This document shows positions 48,644 to 60,589 of a DNA stretch of 64,000 bases, in pieces (the stretch's first letter is position 1; each line of letters begins with the position of its first letter). The DNA is taken from the NCBI GenBank assembly GCA_016987375.1, contig PJRA01000005.1, positions 3,753,207 to 3,817,206 of the forward strand. The letters are read 5' to 3'. The notes beneath the pieces were generated by a model. That model was given only the letters and a program-made list of their open reading frames with translations, was not told the DNA's origin and ran no database searches. The stretch is from Brachionus koreanus. Taxonomy: Eukaryota; Rotifera; Eurotatoria; Ploima; Brachionidae. Both the position numbers and the translations under genes were made by a program.

Positions 48644-51593
48644 TTTAATTTTCTAACACATAGATTTATTTAAATTTCCTAACAAAGAACATATCACCTT
48701 ATATCCATTTTTTTCTTATAAGCACATGATTATTATTTCAATTGATTTTTTCTAAAAATACACTAAAATACCCTTTATCTATTTGAAGATACGAATAAAA
48801 GAAAATTATCTTTTAAGTTATTTTTTTAGAGAAAACATGTATATTTAGATCTAAAAATTTGCATCATGGTTTAATACAAAAAAGCGTAGTAGCAAGCTAA
48901 TTAACAATTGTTGATCATATATTTTTTTAAAATATCAAATAATTTTATCTCTAAATGTTTTGTTTCTAGAATGTTCCTAGAAACAATATTTTTTCATATT
49001 TAAATAAATTAAAACATTTTTTTTACAAAACTTAACTTGCTATTTTTAATATTTTTAATAAAATTGAAAAAATTTTTAACAGTTGAAAGCCCGATGATTA
49101 TAAAAATAAAAAATAAAACTTTTTTAAAAATATTTTTTGAATATTTTTGGATAGAATAAATATTTGTAAAATAACTTTTAAAAACTAAGAATGTTGTTTT
49201 TATTTCTTTAAAAAAATTTAATTAATTTTCAAAAAAATATTTAATTAGCTTTCTCAACTAGATGCGAAGTTTTAATTAATAATCAGTCGGGCTTTCTTTA
49301 TTGAATAATAAGACTGGCTTGAAAAATATATGAGACCTCATATTTTAAAAAGAAACTGATATTCAGATTTTGTGAACTTAAAATCCTGAGTGAAATTTTT
49401 GATATTAAAATGACTAAAAAAAATTTAGCAATAAAAAGAATAACATGAAAGAGATGAAATGTACTACGGTCACGACCTACTCAAGAGATTACTTTAGAGC
49501 ATGTTTGTTTTTTTCAAAACACTTGAAATATAGCATTTCTTTCAAATATTACATCGAGATTAAATTCAATTCTACTAATTATTTTAATAATTAAACACTT
49601 ATTTGTTTGAGATCAAATTTAATTGTATAGGTATCTAAAACAGCCAAATTGATATTAAATAATTTTATGGAATATTGAGATTTTGAAATAAAAAAAATAA
49701 TTGAAAAATTATTTCAGAAAAAAAGTTTTAAGCTTTTTAAGCATTAGTTTTTGGTCGTTTTTTTATTTTGTACCATATTTTAAAAAACTTTGATTGTTAT
49801 ATTTTGAATTTTAGATTTATCAACTAAACAATAGAAAGTTTTAGAAAATCGATTGAATCGACTTTGTTTCATAATAAAGATTTGTTTAAAAGAAAATATT
49901 TTGTGCCTTTCATTTGGTTTGCACATTCAAGTAGAACAAAAGAAAATGATTAATTTAGCTGAATTTTTAATTTCGAATACCAATTTTTTATTTTATCAAT
50001 TTTTTTTAATAGATGTATATATCAACTGTCTTTAAAAAAAATAAAAATTGCGTATTTCTGATAACTATTTGAATTTTGAATTAGTTTGATTTTTGCTTAT
50101 TGGCTTTTCTAAAAATTTTCTCTCAAAATAAGCATTCTACCGATCAAGTATTTTTCTTAATTAAACAAAAATATTCATAAAAACTGAGTACTTGATTTTT
50201 CACAAATTAAATATGCTTTTAGATTGCTAGAAGTTTCTCTAAATATTCATTCTCTAAATAAATCTAAATATCTAATATTATTTTTTCAAATAAAGCCCAT
50301 CTTTCTATAATTTGAAGATAGTTCTACAAACTTAGTTGGTCAGTTAGATTAAAATGCAAATTATTCGAATTGTTGTTCTAAAATTCGCTTAAGAAAACTT
50401 GATATTATATTTCAATAAAAGCATGTACTTATTCCCTTATACAGAAGCTTATCTTTATTAAATCTTGATTTATCTTATATTTGAATTAAAGTTAATTAAA
50501 ATTTTACATATGCTTAATTGACTAATAGCCGTTATGTTACAAAAAATCTATAATAAGAAACTTAGTTTAAATATGATGAAATCATTTAGATTTAATTTAG
50601 ATATAATTTATGGCTTTTGAGCCAGGAAAATTTTTAAGTTTTTCATAAGCACAAATCTCAAATTAATATAAAAAAGCACGATATTTTCTATAATATGGTT
50701 CAAGTTAATACTTAAGCATAATTTAAATTGATGATGTGATACAATGTTTGACGTTCTTATTTAACAGTAGATGAATAGAAATTTAAAGAATGTTAAGCAG
50801 AATTTTAAAGAATAAAATATTTGGCAATCGATCATTCCATCGATGAAAATTTTTTAGCATATTTTAAATTTTAAAATTTAAGCGTTTAATCTCATAAATT
50901 CATTAGTTTTAATCTAACTAATCCCTTACTATAGTTACTAAAATATTTCATGATAGCGTCTAAGCTTGATTGTTGAGAGCAATTAAAGGTTTATATCTTT
51001 ATGAAATAAACTTTTTTATGCATATTTTAAGTATTATTGTAACAATTTTGAAATTTTAGGCTAAAAATGAATAAATTAGTACAATTTAGAAGGATAAATA
51101 AAAATTATTTTTAACTTGAATTGTGTCGATATGGTTCCATATTTTTATCTTTTTTATCTTGAACTCTTATAGTGATTAAAGGACTTTTTTAAACAAAATA
51201 TCGCTTTAAAATCAAAAATAATTTTGATCAAATTTAACTTTGGTTTGGGTTGAATTTACCCTTTAATAAATCTAATTTGGCTTATAAACAGCTTAGTTCA
51301 TAATCTTTAAATCTGATTTCAAGTAAAGAGATAATCTGTATTTATTAGGGGCTTTATAATTTATTATAATTAAAAGATTGCTTTTTTTTTTTTAATTTTT
51401 AAATGTAAACCGAATTAAATACACAGTCTGTTTAACTAAATCAATAAATTTTCCCTTGTGAAACTATGGTTACTTAAAATATTTTAATCAAATGTCTTTA
51501 TTGCTTTGCTTTTATAATGTGATTACAAATTTTGAAAGTTATGTATGTATATTTATTTTATAATTTAAAATTTTTTTCAATTGGCGTAATAAA
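48644..51593. other. Intergenic region AprA-family gene to REX1BD
   Basis: About 3 kb, AT-rich. It contains a candidate MITE at 49085-49296 (listed separately). A 60-codon frame at 49853 has an A/T-driven composition and no family match. Otherwise nothing is recognised. Confidence 0.4.
49085..49296. mobile_element. Candidate MITE of 212 bp
   Basis: GAAAGCCCGATGATTATAA at the left faces TTAATAATCAGTCGGGCTTTC at the right, an inverted pair of about 20 bp with a one-base indel. These are the only GC-containing words in the area. The interior is AT-rich and non-coding. No clear target-site duplication could be read. Confidence 0.4.
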
Positions 51594-52065
51594 ATGTATG
51601 AAAAAAATTTGTTGTCAGATCAAATTGGAAAAGAGCTGAGGCAGGTGTTTGATTTGCAAGAGAAACGAGTGCGAATTTATGATGACTTCGATGTTAGATT
51701 TAAAGAGTACTTGCTCGATGCTCCTAATTTTAATTCAGCCAAACTAGAATCTATGTGCAAAGAAACTGCTGAGGAAATGAATTCAATCTCACGTCAAATA
51801 ATCCAAATCAAATCAAATTTTTCTCCTCAAGTTTACAACGCGCCTGATCTATTTGGACTTGTCGAGAATTTGCAAAATCTCGAACAGTTGAAATTCAAAA
51901 ACGTGAGAATAATTATCTTTTTAAGTTTAATTGCCTTATTGCTCTATCTTAATTTAGACATTGGAGTATTATGTAACCGAGCAACAGCGATTAGAAAAGT
52001 TGAATACCACTGACGAATTAGAGTTTGAGTTTAGGGAAAAGTTGAATCGATTTAAGAAAGAGTAA
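51594..52065 (+). CDS. REX1BD: REX1-domain protein (REX1BD-like)
   Basis: Two exons: 51594-51902 and 51958-52065, with a 55-nt phase 0 intron, giving 138 aa. It is wholly alpha-helical and charged, without signal or membrane segment. The pattern LRQVFDLQEKRVRIYDDFDV with FKEYLLDAPNF and an ISRQI helix fits the short Rex1 family, named after a Chlamydomonas protein needed for DNA excision repair. Its molecular activity is not known. The remainder is coiled coil (TEQQRLEKL). Assignment rests on pattern memory for a small, weakly conserved family, so an unrelated helical protein remains possible. Confidence 0.6.
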
Positions 52066-52728
52066 TTTAAAGTTTACAATTGTCAATGTTTTTGTTCTAT
52101 CTTTGTTTTTTATTTTTATTATTTCAAGAAAAAATTAGGATACATTTTTGGAAAAAAAATATGAGTTTATTTGATCTAGAATATTCAAAAATTCTCAACA
52201 TTTTTCTATAAGCTTGAATGAATTCAGAAATTTTCCATTTTCAATCACAATCATTTTGCTTATTCATTGAATTAAATTATCTATTTTAAGAATTTAATTA
52301 TCTATTATAATCAGGCAAGTTTACGATTTTTTTTTAAATTTCATAGAAAGACAAGAATGACTAAAAAATTTCATTCGGATGTTAAGTTCAGTCTCTGATA
52401 ATTTACAATATCATGTGGTTTCATTTCCTCAGAATAAAAACATATCTATTCTGGATGGCATAAAATCAATATATTTTTTTTTTTAAACCAAGATTAAATG
52501 ATATTAAGCTAAAGATAAATGAATGCTTAGAAGAAATGCGTTACGAGTTATACGAAAATGTGTGATGAAATATTTATCCCAATGATATTTAATTGCGGAA
52601 ATAGATAAATAAATAAATAAATAAATCTATAACCTGAAAATTTTTTTTTTCATTTTTTTTTACATTTTATTTTTGTTTAGATTTTAGAATAAAATGTATA
52701 GAGTTTATTTTTGATTTTTTTCTGAAAT
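52066..52728. other. Intergenic region with retroelement-like tail
   Basis: Around 52490-52568 a short plus-strand coding-like piece (RLNDIKLKINECLEEMRYEL then a stop) is followed by GCGGAAATAGATAAATAAAT and further TAAA repeats at about 52597-52626. This is the look of a 5'-truncated LINE end of a third type. The rest, up to ATG 52729, would include the NIM1K promoter or 5' UTR. Confidence 0.4.
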
Positions 52729-54318
52729 ATGTCGCTGGCAACAAATGGTTACACAGCCGAAAGTTCACCCACCAAATTTGAAAAGCTAGTCGACAGCATT
52801 AACAATAATCCCGAGTATAAAAAAGAAATTTTGCTAAACAAACTAGTTGGTTTTTACCGAATAGGCAGCGAAATAGGCATCGGTAATTTTTCAAAAGTAA
52901 AACTTGGTCTTCATTTGCTGACCAAAGAAAAAGTAGCTATTAAAATTCTAAATAAACTTAAACTCGATGAAAAGACACAACGTTTGTTACTACGGGAAAT
53001 ATCAAGCATGCAAAAGCTTCACCATCCGAACATAATTCGTCTATACGAAGTCATTCACACCCAGGAACGCTTGTTCATATGCATGGAGTATGCTTCTGAA
53101 GGCGAACTGTACTCAAAAGTGTCAAATGACGGTCGAATTAACGAAATTGAAAGTCGCGTCATCTTTAGCCAGATTGTTTCTGCTGTCGATCATTTGCATT
53201 CTTGTAACATTATTCATAGAGACATAAAAGCTGAAAATATATTTTTTTCCACTTTGAATCCAATTAATGTAAAGCTTGGTGACTTTGGTTTTAGTATAGA
53301 AGCAACCATTGACCGTCAATTAAATACTTATTGTGGTAGTCCACCTTATGCAGCTCCAGAGTTATTTCGCGACGACCACTATATAGGTATTTATGTCGAC
53401 ATATGGGCCTTGGGAGTTCTTTTATACTTTATGGTCACCGGTCAAATGCCGTTCCGCGCCGACACAGTAGGAAAGTTAAAGAGGCTAATACTGAACGGAG
53501 ACTACACAATTCCGTCCTTTGTTTCCGAGACTTGTCAATTTCTTATTAAAGGTATACTCAGGCCGGTTCCTATTGACAGATTTTCTATCAAAGAAATAAT
53601 GCATTCAGCTTGGTTGGACAGTGAAACGTTCAGTCAGCCATTGCTGTCATTTCAGTTTAATCCTGGTTTGGAACAGTCAAAACTTAGCATGGAAGAATTA
53701 TATTCATTGAAAATTTTGGCAAGTCTAGGAATTAGTAAAGAACAATTGATTTTGAGCAACATAAATAGCGCCACGGATCAAACTCAGAAGCAAAACACCC
53801 AAATGAATTATTTGATCAATTCACGGTCCATTTCTAATTATACAAATATCCTAAATGATGGCCGAATTAATTTTACATATGAGCTTAAACAATCTGTTAA
53901 TGGAACATACAGAATTATATTTCATTTGGTTCAGAAAAAATTCAGAAAAGAAAACTTGAAAGAACTCGAGTCGAATACTTTTTTTGCCAATGAGTATTGC
54001 AATATTAATTTAAATGATTCCACAAGCAAATTTCGATATCAGAGAACAAGAAAAAATTCATGCAATAGTGATGATTATGATGATGATTCGACTAGTAGAA
54101 ATTCCCGTCGAGAAAGTGCTAAAGTTAGCCAGAAATCAAATAGCATTTTTGTGAAACAAAATATTGAGAAAAATTCGGCCAAAAATTTTAATTTAAAATC
54201 TAAAAAAATTATACAAAACAATGTAACTAAAGTAAAATATACCAATTTCAATGAAAATGATAATAATATGAGGAAAAAAAGCGCCAAACAGTCTTCAAAA
54301 TTTTGCTCGATTCTTTGA
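52729..54318 (+). CDS. NIM1K: NIM1 serine/threonine kinase (AMPK-related)
   Basis: An intronless 529-aa kinase of the AMPK-related family (human NIM1K about 436 aa). The kinase domain spans about residues 42-293 with all catalytic elements: glycine loop GIGNFSKV (50-57), VAIK K72, helix C E90, HRDIKAEN (D165, N170), DFG D185 and APE (209-211). The activation loop LNTYCGSPPYAAPE keeps T200, the site phosphorylated by LKB1 in this family. NIM1 hallmarks TQRLLLREISSMQKLHHPNI and DDHYIGIYVDIWALGVLLYF are present. The long tail is serine/asparagine/lysine-rich with an acidic DDYDDD patch. It ends in a basic stretch followed by CSIL, a CaaX-type C-terminus with X = L. That predicts geranylgeranylation and membrane attachment (inference). 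Confidence 0.95.
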   Translation: MSLATNGYTAESSPTKFEKLVDSINNNPEYKKEILLNKLVGFYRIGSEIGIGNFSKVKLGLHLLTKEKVAIKILNKLKLDEKTQRLLLREISSMQKLHHPNIIRLYEVIHTQERLFICMEYASEGELYSKVSNDGRINEIESRVIFSQIVSAVDHLHSCNIIHRDIKAENIFFSTLNPINVKLGDFGFSIEATIDRQLNTYCGSPPYAAPELFRDDHYIGIYVDIWALGVLLYFMVTGQMPFRADTVGKLKRLILNGDYTIPSFVSETCQFLIKGILRPVPIDRFSIKEIMHSAWLDSETFSQPLLSFQFNPGLEQSKLSMEELYSLKILASLGISKEQLILSNINSATDQTQKQNTQMNYLINSRSISNYTNILNDGRINFTYELKQSVNGTYRIIFHLVQKKFRKENLKELESNTFFANEYCNINLNDSTSKFRYQRTRKNSCNSDDYDDDSTSRNSRRESAKVSQKSNSIFVKQNIEKNSAKNFNLKSKKIIQNNVTKVKYTNFNENDNNMRKKSAKQSSKFCSIL

Positions 54319-56583
54319 TCATTCCATTCAATTAATGGTGTAGTCATTTTTTTTAAACTTTTTTTTTTTAATTTTTTAAAAGAATAATGTCAGCTTATCA
54401 AGCTTAAATATGTAATATAAATTAGTTTCCCATTGAATAAAATTATTTTTTTTAAAACAAATTTTTTTCTAAAGAAAAAAAGAAAATTTAGATTTTTTTT
54501 AAATGCAACATTTTCAGAATGTATATAGTTGAGACATTAAGTCCAAAAAGATGAATATAAAAGTTTTTTTTTCCTTTAAAAATTTAATTCAGAAAGTATA
54601 AAAAAAACAGATTTTTGAAAAATGAAGTTTCTAATTTGTAAAAAAATCATTTTTTTAATTTCCTGTTTATTTCCTCTAAAATATTTAAATAAATGTGTTG
54701 AGCACCTATTTAATGAATAAATGATTTTAAATTGAAAATCAAATTATACAAGCGAATGAAAAATTATCTAGATTAGTATATGAATGAAGACAAAAGAAAA
54801 ACTTTTTTTTGCATAAAGAAGGCTACCATGCTACATCTAGTCACGTTCACATCCTAACTTTCCTGATGTAGCTTATTTAAATGACTAAAAACCGAGAATA
54901 TTTAGCACATTTATTTATATTATTTTTTTTAAAAAAATTCAAGTCCTGCCATCTATTCATAAGTTTGGTAAAAAAGTTAAAAAAATCATTTATTTAAGCT
55001 GATGAAGAAATTTTTTTACAGATCATTATTATATTATAAATACAGATACAAGTTCATTTAAAATTAATTCTTTATTTTCATTTAAAATATAAATTATTGA
55101 AATAAGAATCAAAAATATTACCAAATAAACTTAAGTAAACAAAAATTTGAATGAAAAATGATGTCATAAGAGTTTTTTTCTCCTTATTCATTTAATCATT
55201 TAATACAATTAAAAAATTCTATAAAAAGTAATTCACATACATAGTGCTGTAAACAGCGGTGTATGTCATCAATTTCGCCATTTATATTTTTCAATAAAGT
55301 AAACTGAAGAAACTTATGACCATAATTTGTATCTTATATCTAAATTTTTATTAAAGTTCGCGCAATGCAAGACTTCTACACTATCTTAATCGACTGAAAT
55401 GGACCTCATTTTTAGATTCTCCATATATGAAAATCTAGGGTTAGCCGATTTTTTAGGGGGGGTCAAAAAAAATTTTTTTTGGGCTGAAGTTTAGCCGAAT
55501 TAGTAAAAGTTGGTCTTCTTCGAGAGTCAATAAGTAATGAAAGTCAATATAAAATATGTTGTTTCTACACATCGTTTGATAGATAAATGATTTTTCTACA
55601 ATTTGATGTGATTTTTAAATTTTTTTTTTTTTTATAAAAATTTAGGCTAAAAAAAGGAAATTTTAGGCAATTTTTTAGTTTTTTTGGATCTACTTTTTTG
55701 TTTACCCCTAAATACCCACTTTTTTATACATATTCTGAAACTAGAGAAAATTCTGAACAACTTGTCGGTCTTAGTTTTTTTATTTTTTTATTTTAAAGAT
55801 TTTTAAAATCGTTCAAAAAGAGTCAATTTTCAAATAAAAATTAAATTAATTTTCTTTTGCACCATAATTACAATTTTGTTAAATTTAAATTTTTTTTAAC
55901 TATTAATTTGAATCATATTCTTTATTTATTTAACAAAATTTAGAATTTTATTATCAATTTTTTCGAATGCCTCTTTTATCAGCAATAAATAGGTGCCGTT
56001 TATCAAACCTAGGAGTTTACTCAATAATAAAACCCAAAAATATAATGTAAATTTTTCTATATATGCTTTAACCTGAAATTAAGTGGATGAATATTCTTTG
56101 TCTTAAACATTTTAATTGATGATATACTTAGAAAATTTGACTAATATTCATAAAAAATTCATTTTATTATCAATATTTTAGTTGATTCGTTTATGCACGA
56201 TTTGAATATTTCTTAAACTATAAAAATACATTTTATTTTTAGTTGGAAAACAGCCAAAAATCAATCATAATCAAGGTTATGAATGTAATAAATAATCATA
56301 ATTTTAAGATTAATCTATAAAATAAAAATTATACTAACAAAAAAAATTCTTCATTTTATTTTTTATTTTTATTAATAGAAAAGAGTTTTTTTGTTTTTTT
56401 TTCGTTTTTATTTATTCATTTATTCATTTTGTTTTGGTATTTGGTAAATATTTTTTTATGAACCACATTCATGCTTACAAGTAAGTAACTTAGAATCGAC
56501 ATTAGAATTTAATTCTTAAACTTGCGTTCCAAGTGTATAACCATTTTCAGAATAGTGTTCAGTTCAACAACAACAATAACGCC
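54319..56583. other. Intergenic region NIM1K to Boule-like gene
   Basis: About 2.3 kb, AT-rich. 55370-55770 is less AT-rich, with a seven-G run at 55456-55462 and repeated TTAGCCGA words (TTAGCCGATT at 55441 and TTAGCCGAAT at 55492), probably a repeat of unknown type. Near 56459 ATGAACCACATTCATGCTTA with a GTAAGT donor at 56480 looks like a short upstream exon. It cannot be joined in frame to the RRM exon, so it may be a 5' UTR exon. Confidence 0.4.
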
Positions 56584-57129
56584 ATGTACCGTATCCCTAA
56601 CCGTATTTTTGTCGGAGGAATTCCACAAACAGCTTTGCAAAATGAATTAAGAGACTATTTTTCCCACTTTGGAAATGTTAAGGATGCGCGAATTATTACT
56701 GATCCTCGAGGAAATTCACGTGGCTACGGCTTTGTTACCTACGAGAATGAAAACGATGCCCTTAAAGTTTTGAGCCTGAAAGAAGAAGATTTAATATTCA
56801 AAGAGAATAGACTCAACATCGGACATGCATTTAGAAAGAAGAACAACTTCATGGGTCAACCAGCAAATCTAAATGGACATCATCAGCCAAACAACTTTCA
56901 TCATCAAAATCAATTTAACAACAATATGAATATGAATACACCTATTCAAATGAACAACCACTCAATGAATAACTATTTGGACGGCCAAATGCATCAAATT
57001 CCCAACGGAATGAATTCAAATTTTGGCCAACCTCCAATAAATTTATCTCAACTCAACAACCAAATGGGCATTAATTCCATGAATAATTTTAATCATATGC
57101 CATCTTTTAACGGAGTCAATATGAATTAG
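56584..57129 (+). CDS. BOLL: DAZ/Boule-like RNA-binding protein
   Basis: A 181-aa protein from ATG 56584; the frame is open upstream to 56533 but without an earlier ATG. The RRM occupies about residues 5-85 with RNP2 IFVGGI and RNP1 RGYGFVTY. The wording PNRIFVGGIPQ, FGNVKDARIITD and the end LNIGHAFRKK are characteristic of the DAZ/Boule group, germline translational regulators that act on mRNA 3' UTRs. The C-terminal half is almost entirely N, M, H, Q and P and would be disordered and prion-like. A typical DAZ repeat is not obvious. The RRM lies in one exon. An upstream 5' exon spliced at TTTTCAG (56550) is possible. Other RRM families are less likely. Confidence 0.8.
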   Translation: MYRIPNRIFVGGIPQTALQNELRDYFSHFGNVKDARIITDPRGNSRGYGFVTYENENDALKVLSLKEEDLIFKENRLNIGHAFRKKNNFMGQPANLNGHHQPNNFHHQNQFNNNMNMNTPIQMNNHSMNNYLDGQMHQIPNGMNSNFGQPPINLSQLNNQMGINSMNNFNHMPSFNGVNMN

Positions 57130-60100
57130 TTTTTTCAATACTTAATACTATTATATTATCTCAATTGCATAAAAAACTAGTTAGAACTGTTTCATTTATA
57201 TTAGCTAGTAATGATTATAATAGAGCTGAGAAATTTTTGGCATCTTAAACATTTTAAATTTTAAATAATTTCGTGTAAATAATTTAAGTCAAAATTCGCC
57301 TCAATCAAAAAAAAAAAGAATTAAAATTGCTTTCACTTTAAATAATTTTCATTAAAACAGACATTTGCTAAATTTGTAAATCCTATTTAACTATTTTTTA
57401 CAATATTCAGAGGAAATTGTCCTAAAATATTCTAACTCGCATTTAATGCATTCACGTTATTATTTAATTTAAAAATCTTATAATTGTTACTTTTTAATAA
57501 TTTTTCGTGAAATTTTTCAAATCTAACAGTTTTAAATTGATGTCATTAACTTTGCTCTTGTTTGTTTTGTTATTCTAATTAGTTTTTCTATTTTTTTTCA
57601 TTATTAGAGAATAAAAAATTTAGAAATTTAAAATTTTTGATTTTTAATGCAAAAAATGGATAGTTATTAAAGGCTTTATTAATAATTTTAGAATTTCCTG
57701 TCGGCTAAAAAACTGATGAAATGTCGAAACAAACAAGTAGATTTTAACTCATTTAGTGCTTTCAAACAATTCACATAGTTTGATTCACGGATGTAAATTT
57801 TTTTAACTACATAATTTTTTTCTGAAAAGCAACTTAATTTAATTTTAAATTCCTAAGCGTCAATTTGATCAAATGGTTTAAATAATTTTAGTCTAGAATC
57901 TACTTTTACTCTTCACTTTCTCCTAAATTATTTCCAAAAAATATAAAATCAAAAAAAAATCTCAGTTAAATTTGAAATTTACTTAGAATATTGTTTATTC
58001 TAAAAAGCTGCAAAATTTTGCCTTGTTTATCAAAGACCCTTAACGTTTCATTTAATTTTTACTGCTCATATTTTTAAATTATTAACCTACAAAAAATTAA
58101 TGGAATAATAATTTTTTTAATTGAATAGAGTAATTTTTTAATTAAATTTCTCTAGAGTTGTATTATCAACTATCAAGTTTAATTTATTTAAGGTTAAATT
58201 AGATTTTTGGGAAATTTTTTCAATAATAGCAAACAGTATTATGCTTTGTCAAAAATAGAATTTTTTGTGAAAGTCTCATAAAATTTCCTGTTTTACAAAT
58301 GAGGATTATTAATGAGTACACAATTCAGGATAAAATTTCATTTATTACTATAATCATTTATTTGCTCTATTTTACAATTCAAAGCCATATAAAGTATCAT
58401 AATGGCTTCGAATAATTAAATGAATAAATTAATAGAATTTTTTTCCAACGAAAAAAAAAGATAAATTATATAAAAATAAAAATTTCTTCAAAAATAATGT
58501 ACATCGCCAAGTAAATAGTTAGATGATTAATTCTCGGAGTCCTTATATCTAAAAGGTATTTAGTTTATCTAAAATGAACAAATATTTGGCAAAAAATTTC
58601 AAAATATTAGACTCAAGTTGTCGTTGAATCACGTATAAATAATTAGGTAAGTGATGATTTATGAACGAGTTTAAAGACAGTTAAACAATTCTTCAATCGA
58701 TTTATGCTACGTTTATTTTGATTATGCCATATCGTTTGCTTTTCATCTAAATTATCGAGTCATTAATCGGAAATTCGATAGAATTAATATTCCAATAAAA
58801 AAAAATAAAAAAAAATCAATATTTAGAAAATAGGAGTTATTGTTATGACGACAGTTAAAATTTAAATTTCTTTTTTATTTTCACAAAAAATAAATAACGT
58901 TTAACAAAAACATTTTAACAATAAATTAATTATTTTCAGCTTGATATGTCATTGATTTTCTTTTATTTATTTTTATACAACATGTTTTAAAATAGCCAAC
59001 ATTTGAATTCAAAAAGTGATTTTTTTAGATTAAATATTGTAAAAAAGCACAGGTAATTTGAGCAAAAACGAGCCTAATTGAATAAATTATGCTCTTTAGA
59101 TTTGTGCGTTGTTAAAATATTTTTCATCAAAAGAGAAATTTACCTAGTTGCTATTGAGAAAAGTTGTTCAACTGGGTAGATTATTTCTTTCCTACAAAAT
59201 TGTGTTATATTTAAATAACCCAATTTCTTAATTTCAAAAAATTTTCAAAAAAAACATAATTTTTTTTTTAAATTGATCTTTTATTGTGAATGAATTTTTT
59301 AGAAAGTTTTTTTTTTTATCAAAAATATTTCGTATCAAGAGAATATATTTTAATTGACAAATATAGAAGGAACTCATATGCTAATCATCCAATTTTTAAA
59401 AGTAAATATATTGGAATCGAATTTATGATAATAATAAACATAATTTAGGTGATTTTTCAAGTTTAGGAATACAAATAAACAAGTGAATATTTACTATTTA
59501 TTAATGTATAGCTTTATTAAGCGAATTTCATAAGCTACTCTTGAATAGATAAATCAAAACTTAAAATAAACTAAACCAAGTCATTAGGTGATGTAAATTT
59601 TTACGAAAAATTTTTGTTTGTAAGTAATTTTTTTGAATTCAAGTAGGCCAGTTAATTTTGAAGATGAATAGCTAATATTCAGATGAAGTTTGAGTTTTCT
59701 TTTTTCTAAATTATTGAAATTAAAATGTCTCTTGATATGAATTCATTCATGCGAGATTAGATTTAAAGAAAAACAAGAAATGATTTATTTGAAATAAAAA
59801 TCAAGCAAATTTGGTTTAAATATTTTTCATTTAAGTAGTGGAATATCGTTTCAAATGACCTAGTATTTTATTTTTACTTAAAAACAATAAGCATCAATTC
59901 GTGTCATTTAGTTAATAAAGTCTGCATCAATGATTTCAATAAATAATTTAAATTAGAATTTAAAATGTTCATGCTGTTTGAAAGTTTGTTAATTAATTGC
60001 CCAGTCTTTTATCAATTATTCTTTTTGAATTAAATTTGATATTAATTTCAAGCTGTCAGATCAGATCTTAGGTTAAACGTAAATTGAGATCTAAAATTTA

Positions 60101-60589
60101 TAGGACAAAACATTTTAAAATTGGATTATTTATTTGAGTAACAAACAAAAATTCCAGTCTAAATTTATTGATAAATAAAAAATGATAAAAATAATTAAAT
60201 CATTTCATCTAATTTAAAAAAGTACTTTTGTTTTTCCATGACATTAAAGTTAAAATTACGCAAATTTTTTTTTTATCAAATAAAACATAATTTCTAATTT
60301 TTATTATTCACTTGTAAAATTTCTCCTACACTTTATTTATTTTATTTTCTACTATTTAGTATAATTTTATTAATTTTTTTTTCAAATGATTAAAATTTAA
60401 AATATTTAGAATTTAAAGAAGAAATGTTTTTTATTAATTTACCTTAAACGAATTCACAATTTGAAAAATAAATTGCAACATATTTTATAAAAATTAGGAG
60501 AAAAATAATTTTACACATAAATTTTTACGATATTTGTCGGTAAAACGAACAAAGGCCAATATTGAATACAATTTGAAAGATTTTAAAAA
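57130..60589. other. Intergenic region Boule-like gene to SLC8
   Basis: About 3.5 kb, AT-rich. The first part is the 3' UTR of the Boule-like gene. No other coding exon, RNA or mobile element is recognised. An upstream signal-peptide exon of the exchanger could lie here but was not found. Confidence 0.4.

Noticed and set aside
49853..50035. 60-codon frame in intergenic DNA
   Set aside because: Same A/T-driven composition; the listed start is not an ATG.
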